DNA of 64,000 nucleotides, from positions 992,001-1,056,000 of the forward strand of contig NC_051136.1 in the NCBI RefSeq assembly GCF_014839805.1, written 5' to 3'. This document shows, one piece after another, positions 60,549-64,000 of the stretch (the stretch's first letter is position 1; each line of letters begins with the position of its first letter). The DNA is from Manduca sexta. Lineage: Eukaryota > Arthropoda > Insecta > Lepidoptera > Sphingidae. The notes beneath the pieces are model-generated. The model worked only from the letters and a program-made list of their open reading frames with translations, ran no database searches and was not told where the DNA came from. The position numbers and the translations under genes are program-made.

Positions 60549-62650
60549 ATATAGTTATTGATAATTCATTAGTAATAAAGATTTGTTGCTACTTAGGGAA
60601 ACATTTTACTATGGGACCGCACTGCCTGCTTAATTCATGTAAGAAAATATCTACTACTGGTGCAAAGTCCTACCCTAAATAGAGAAAAGCGACATAGCCA
60701 CCGCGCAAATTCTTGATTCTTAAGTACTCTTCAACACATGACAACATTTTTATCCAATCCTTTTTGTGTAAATATGCAAACGACAAGAGAATATTTGATA
60801 AGTGATCCGTTCATTTACTAATTTTGTTAATTTAGTGGCCACAGAGAACTTTATTGTGAGCATTATCGCCCAAGAAATTTTAAGCCTTTGGCAATCTTAC
60901 TGGTTGGAAAAATGTAATGCATAATCAGCCAACTCACATCGACTTTATTACATGTACATAAAAAATAAAAAATATTGCCATCCTTATTTAGACCTTTAGA
61001 ATAAAAGCCCGTGTTGCCAGCTGACAGCGAAAAGATTTCTACTGAAACTCTACAGGCTTTAGAATACGGCTGAAATTTATAGAGAAGTAAGTCATATAAA
61101 TATTTGCGTATTCGATAACATAAACGGTAATAATTAGAATTACTACCGATGAATAGTATTTTACGCTATTCAAATATCAACTGTATGCCAAAACCAATAA
61201 AGTTAAATTTTAAGATTGAACCAGAATACTATATTGCAAAGTCTATTTCACTGCGTCAAGTATATACATATTTTGAAGCCTCGATGTTGTTTTAAAGCTG
61301 AAAGCGATTTACGTCGATTTTACTTGTAATAAATCTTTACAATCAACAACATTTTGGACGTTTTAGAGGCAGTTTATGTCTGCAACTCGAAGTTGCGCGG
61401 CTCCGTCGTGAACCTATATATTCGAGCAACAATTGACGCGCAACATATTACACAACAGTTTTTCGTAACTTTGTCAAAGGTGTTATAAACATGTGCGTCA
61501 CATACCAGACTGTCAATATTGTGCATTGTGCATCACTAGACATATTCCCGTCATGTTGCGCGTCATTTATAGCCAGTTTATACATGACTTAATATCTACA
61601 TTTAATCACGTGGCTTTCGACATCGACTTATACTCCATTAATTCTAAAATTTTTAACACATTTCGAAATTTCCTATTCGATTTATAGAGGAATCTAAAAC
61701 AGAACAAAAATTCAACAACCCATATTCTTAAACGAACACCTTTCTACAAAATATTTTGACAACATGATGTCCGTTTTGATCATCGTCCCCTAAATTTGAG
61801 AGACTCTCAAGTATTGACTCTTGAGTGCACTTAACTTTGAGATGGCAAAGGTGTTTTAATTAGGTGATTTCACATTTTGTTAAAGAAAGGTTGGTGAAAA
61901 CGGACATGCATTTGTATTCAAATTAAGCATACATTTTTATAGATTTAGTTTATAACAATATTAACAATAAATAACACATCTTAAGTCAAGAACTACCTAG
62001 TGCATTGTGTTGCCAACTTTAAAACTAAATTTACCTCTACTTATAAACATTTTTCGGTGTCTTTTCACTTTGATCCTTATTCAAATTGATTTAAGGGTGA
62101 AATTACAACGGTTGTTTCAAATGTCTATAAGTGGGGTAGGTTTAACACCACAAATCACGTCGTTTGACACATTGGAAGCATAAGTGAAGGGACTACGGGT
62201 TGAGAGCGTCAAGGTGCTGTGTAAGCATTGTACTAGACATCACTTTGATATAGATAGAGTTCTTATATGTCCAGTAACGAAAAGTATGTATGAATTGATT
62301 GTAAAATTCAAATTATTTTATTTATGGCTCTAATTTACAAGATTAGCATACTTTTGAGTCCTAAGAAGTCCTTTTTTGTAAGCAAATTGATTTACAAAAT
62401 ATTTTATTTCAACGTTACGTTGGTTGGCGGTAGATACTGCCGGCATACATTAGAACTTGTATGCTAATTTGATTACATTATATTTTTTAAGTAAACGCGT
62501 TATTTGACACTCTACATTACATTGTAGCTCTAATTGAATCTAACTGTATTTGGTATTGGTTTGGGATGAATTTATAGCAATTCAAACTCTATGTACTTTG
62601 ACATATGAGGTATTTTCTATGGGAATAAAAATCAATGGGATCATACTTAC
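60549..62650. other. AT-rich stretch; one long splice-flanked frame rejected
   Basis: On the minus strand 60901-61069 is open and flanked by a good acceptor (ATAAATTTCAG) and a GTAAGA donor, but its codon use equals background. No exon is called. A GC-rich patch lies just outside, at 60036-60110. Confidence 0.35.
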
Positions 62651-62668
62651 GCGACACCTCAACGCTTT
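62651..62668 (-). CDS. Possible 18-nt microexon (low confidence)
   Basis: A pyrimidine-rich acceptor (CGCTTCTGTCTTAG) and a consensus donor (GTCGC|GTAAGTAT) on the minus strand lie 18 nt apart. The in-phase reading is KALRCR; SVEVS is the alternative. Both splice sites are strong, but the interval is very short and no linked exon is proven. Confidence 0.2.
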
Positions 62669-64000
62669 CTAAGACAGAAGCGTACGTTAACATATAAAAT
62701 TAAAGATCTTACCAAGAAACATTTTAACCAGTATTTAGCCTACTCAATGTGTTGTCTCTTTCTCTCAAGTTATTTGAAGTAACAAAACGATGATTAGTTA
62801 AAACTCTGATTAATGACGTTTTTTGGCAAGTATGTTTTGTGCGTGATTAACATATAAAATACATATGACATACACTTTTACATATTATATTTATACAATA
62901 AGCACATCAAGTCTCAATAATAAAAACACATGACCGACACCATGTTAAATATATAAATAAATAATATTAAATACAACATATATATTGTATTTTTCAATAA
63001 AATTTGCCTTCTAATATTTATTACCAGATTTCATCAATATTTCTAGTATTTAATTATCTTTTTGTATAACTAAGTAACGCGACGTTCAGATAACAGTACA
63101 CAGACTAAACAATACCTAAAATAATATTTCATTTTTTTTCGTTATCCGTTATGTTTAGTCTCATGGTGGTCAATAATATTTATCCTGTACTACGAAAATT
63201 TAATAATTTGCGAATATAATATTGAGAAAGAACAGTGCTTATATTTCTTGCAAATTTTATTGAAAAATATAAGTTATTTGGCAATAATTTAATATACACG
63301 GTCACACAATATCCTTCACCAACAAACGAAAAGACAAATGAAAATGCATCACTACAAGAAATTATTTTCTTCATGATCGTAAAAATACCTTTTTTCTACA
63401 ATGTCTTATTGGCTGTATATAGAACATTTAAACTTAAGTAAACGGTTATAATTAAGCTTGGTATCGTCATAGCATATATAAAAGGTGAGTAGAGATCGTA
63501 TTATGAAGTTTGTTATAAGTTAAAAATATTTTTTACACGAAATAGCTCTTAGGATGTTTGTTCACACAAATCAAATATCAGCCACGCAATGGACGCTAAA
63601 CGTAGACGCCATAATATTGATAGAGCAACACACTAAATGATTTTTTTTTATTTAATCCCTATGTTATGCTACCTCTTAAATACAAAAATATTTATAATCC
63701 AACCGCAATTTGATAAATCGATTATGAATTGACAATATGGAAAAGACTTTATATGTTATTGACGTCAGCTCTATCATGTGACGTGTGTGAGCGAGACAGA
63801 AGATATTCTCAGTAGTTACCACCCTTATTGATTATTGCCTCTACATTCAATCATGACGTATTGATTTATTATTTTTTCTAACAATTCTCACCTAGACAAA
63901 CTACTTTGATTGAAACAAATATTTCCACGTTCCATTTCGCTTTAGTGAACAAACACCCTTACGCTATCGAAATAGCAAAATAGCCTATCATATTGTACGT
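62669..64000. other. AT-rich stretch to window end, no gene seen
   Basis: Highly AT-rich with T- and A-runs. No splice-bounded frame or repeat was recognised. Confidence 0.45.

Noticed and set aside
60901..61069. 169-nt splice-flanked open minus-strand segment
   Set aside because: Splice sites look acceptable, but third-position GC equals background and the peptide (PYSKACRVSVEIFSLSAGNT...) has no recognisable features.
1..64000. CRISPR arrays, prokaryotic operons, integrated viral genome
   Set aside because: No regularly spaced direct repeats, no long gene-dense frames and no viral protein signatures were seen in either strand.

Overview
The window looks like lepidopteran (moth or butterfly) nuclear DNA. 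It is AT-rich. It carries tRNA-derived SINEs with the conserved 'cggtgaaggaaaaca...cgtgaggaaacctgca' type core, and short non-autonomous Helitrons that end in a GCGGGCGAAGCCGCGAGC hairpin followed by CTAG. Protein-coding content is sparse and split into short exons, so nothing here reads like a prokaryotic or viral gene array. No complete gene, canonical tRNA, rRNA or CRISPR array was found. Family names for repeats rest on sequence structure and general knowledge of lepidopteran genomes. Nothing was searched against a database.

Layout. 0-9 kb: SINE, LINE tail and two Helitrons in non-coding DNA. 9.6-10.7 kb: the 5' end of a minus-strand gene, with a very clear first coding exon, a phase-compatible second exon and E2F/DRE-like upstream motifs. 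12-17.6 kb: SINEs, a LINE relic, and a 958-bp terminal-inverted-repeat (TIR) element nested inside an older repeat. 21.3-22.8 kb: a minus-strand exon encoding a single transmembrane segment with one frame break, then a 500-N gap. 24-31 kb: a nuclear-receptor-like repeat, two second-family SINEs and promoter-like segments. 32-38 kb: repeats, a Helitron, a GC-rich island and several retroposon tails. 39 kb: a well-spliced 39-nt minus-strand microexon next to paired CACGTG motifs. 41.8-49.3 kb: a possible plus-strand terminal exon, then a pair of related Helitrons in inverted orientation about 5.3 kb apart. 51.9 kb: a hAT-like MITE with an 8-bp target duplication. 53.9-54.5 kb: a plus-strand start-exon candidate and a second GC3-rich open segment. 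56.9-62.7 kb: the 3' part of a minus-strand gene, possibly with alternative C-terminal exons.

Genes. At least three minus-strand genes seem to be sampled (around 10 kb, 21.8 kb and 57-59 kb), and possibly a fourth at 39 kb. Plus-strand genes are suggested at 41.8 kb and 53.9 kb. Only fragments are visible, so no pathway can be reconstructed. I recognise none of the protein families securely and give no gene symbols.
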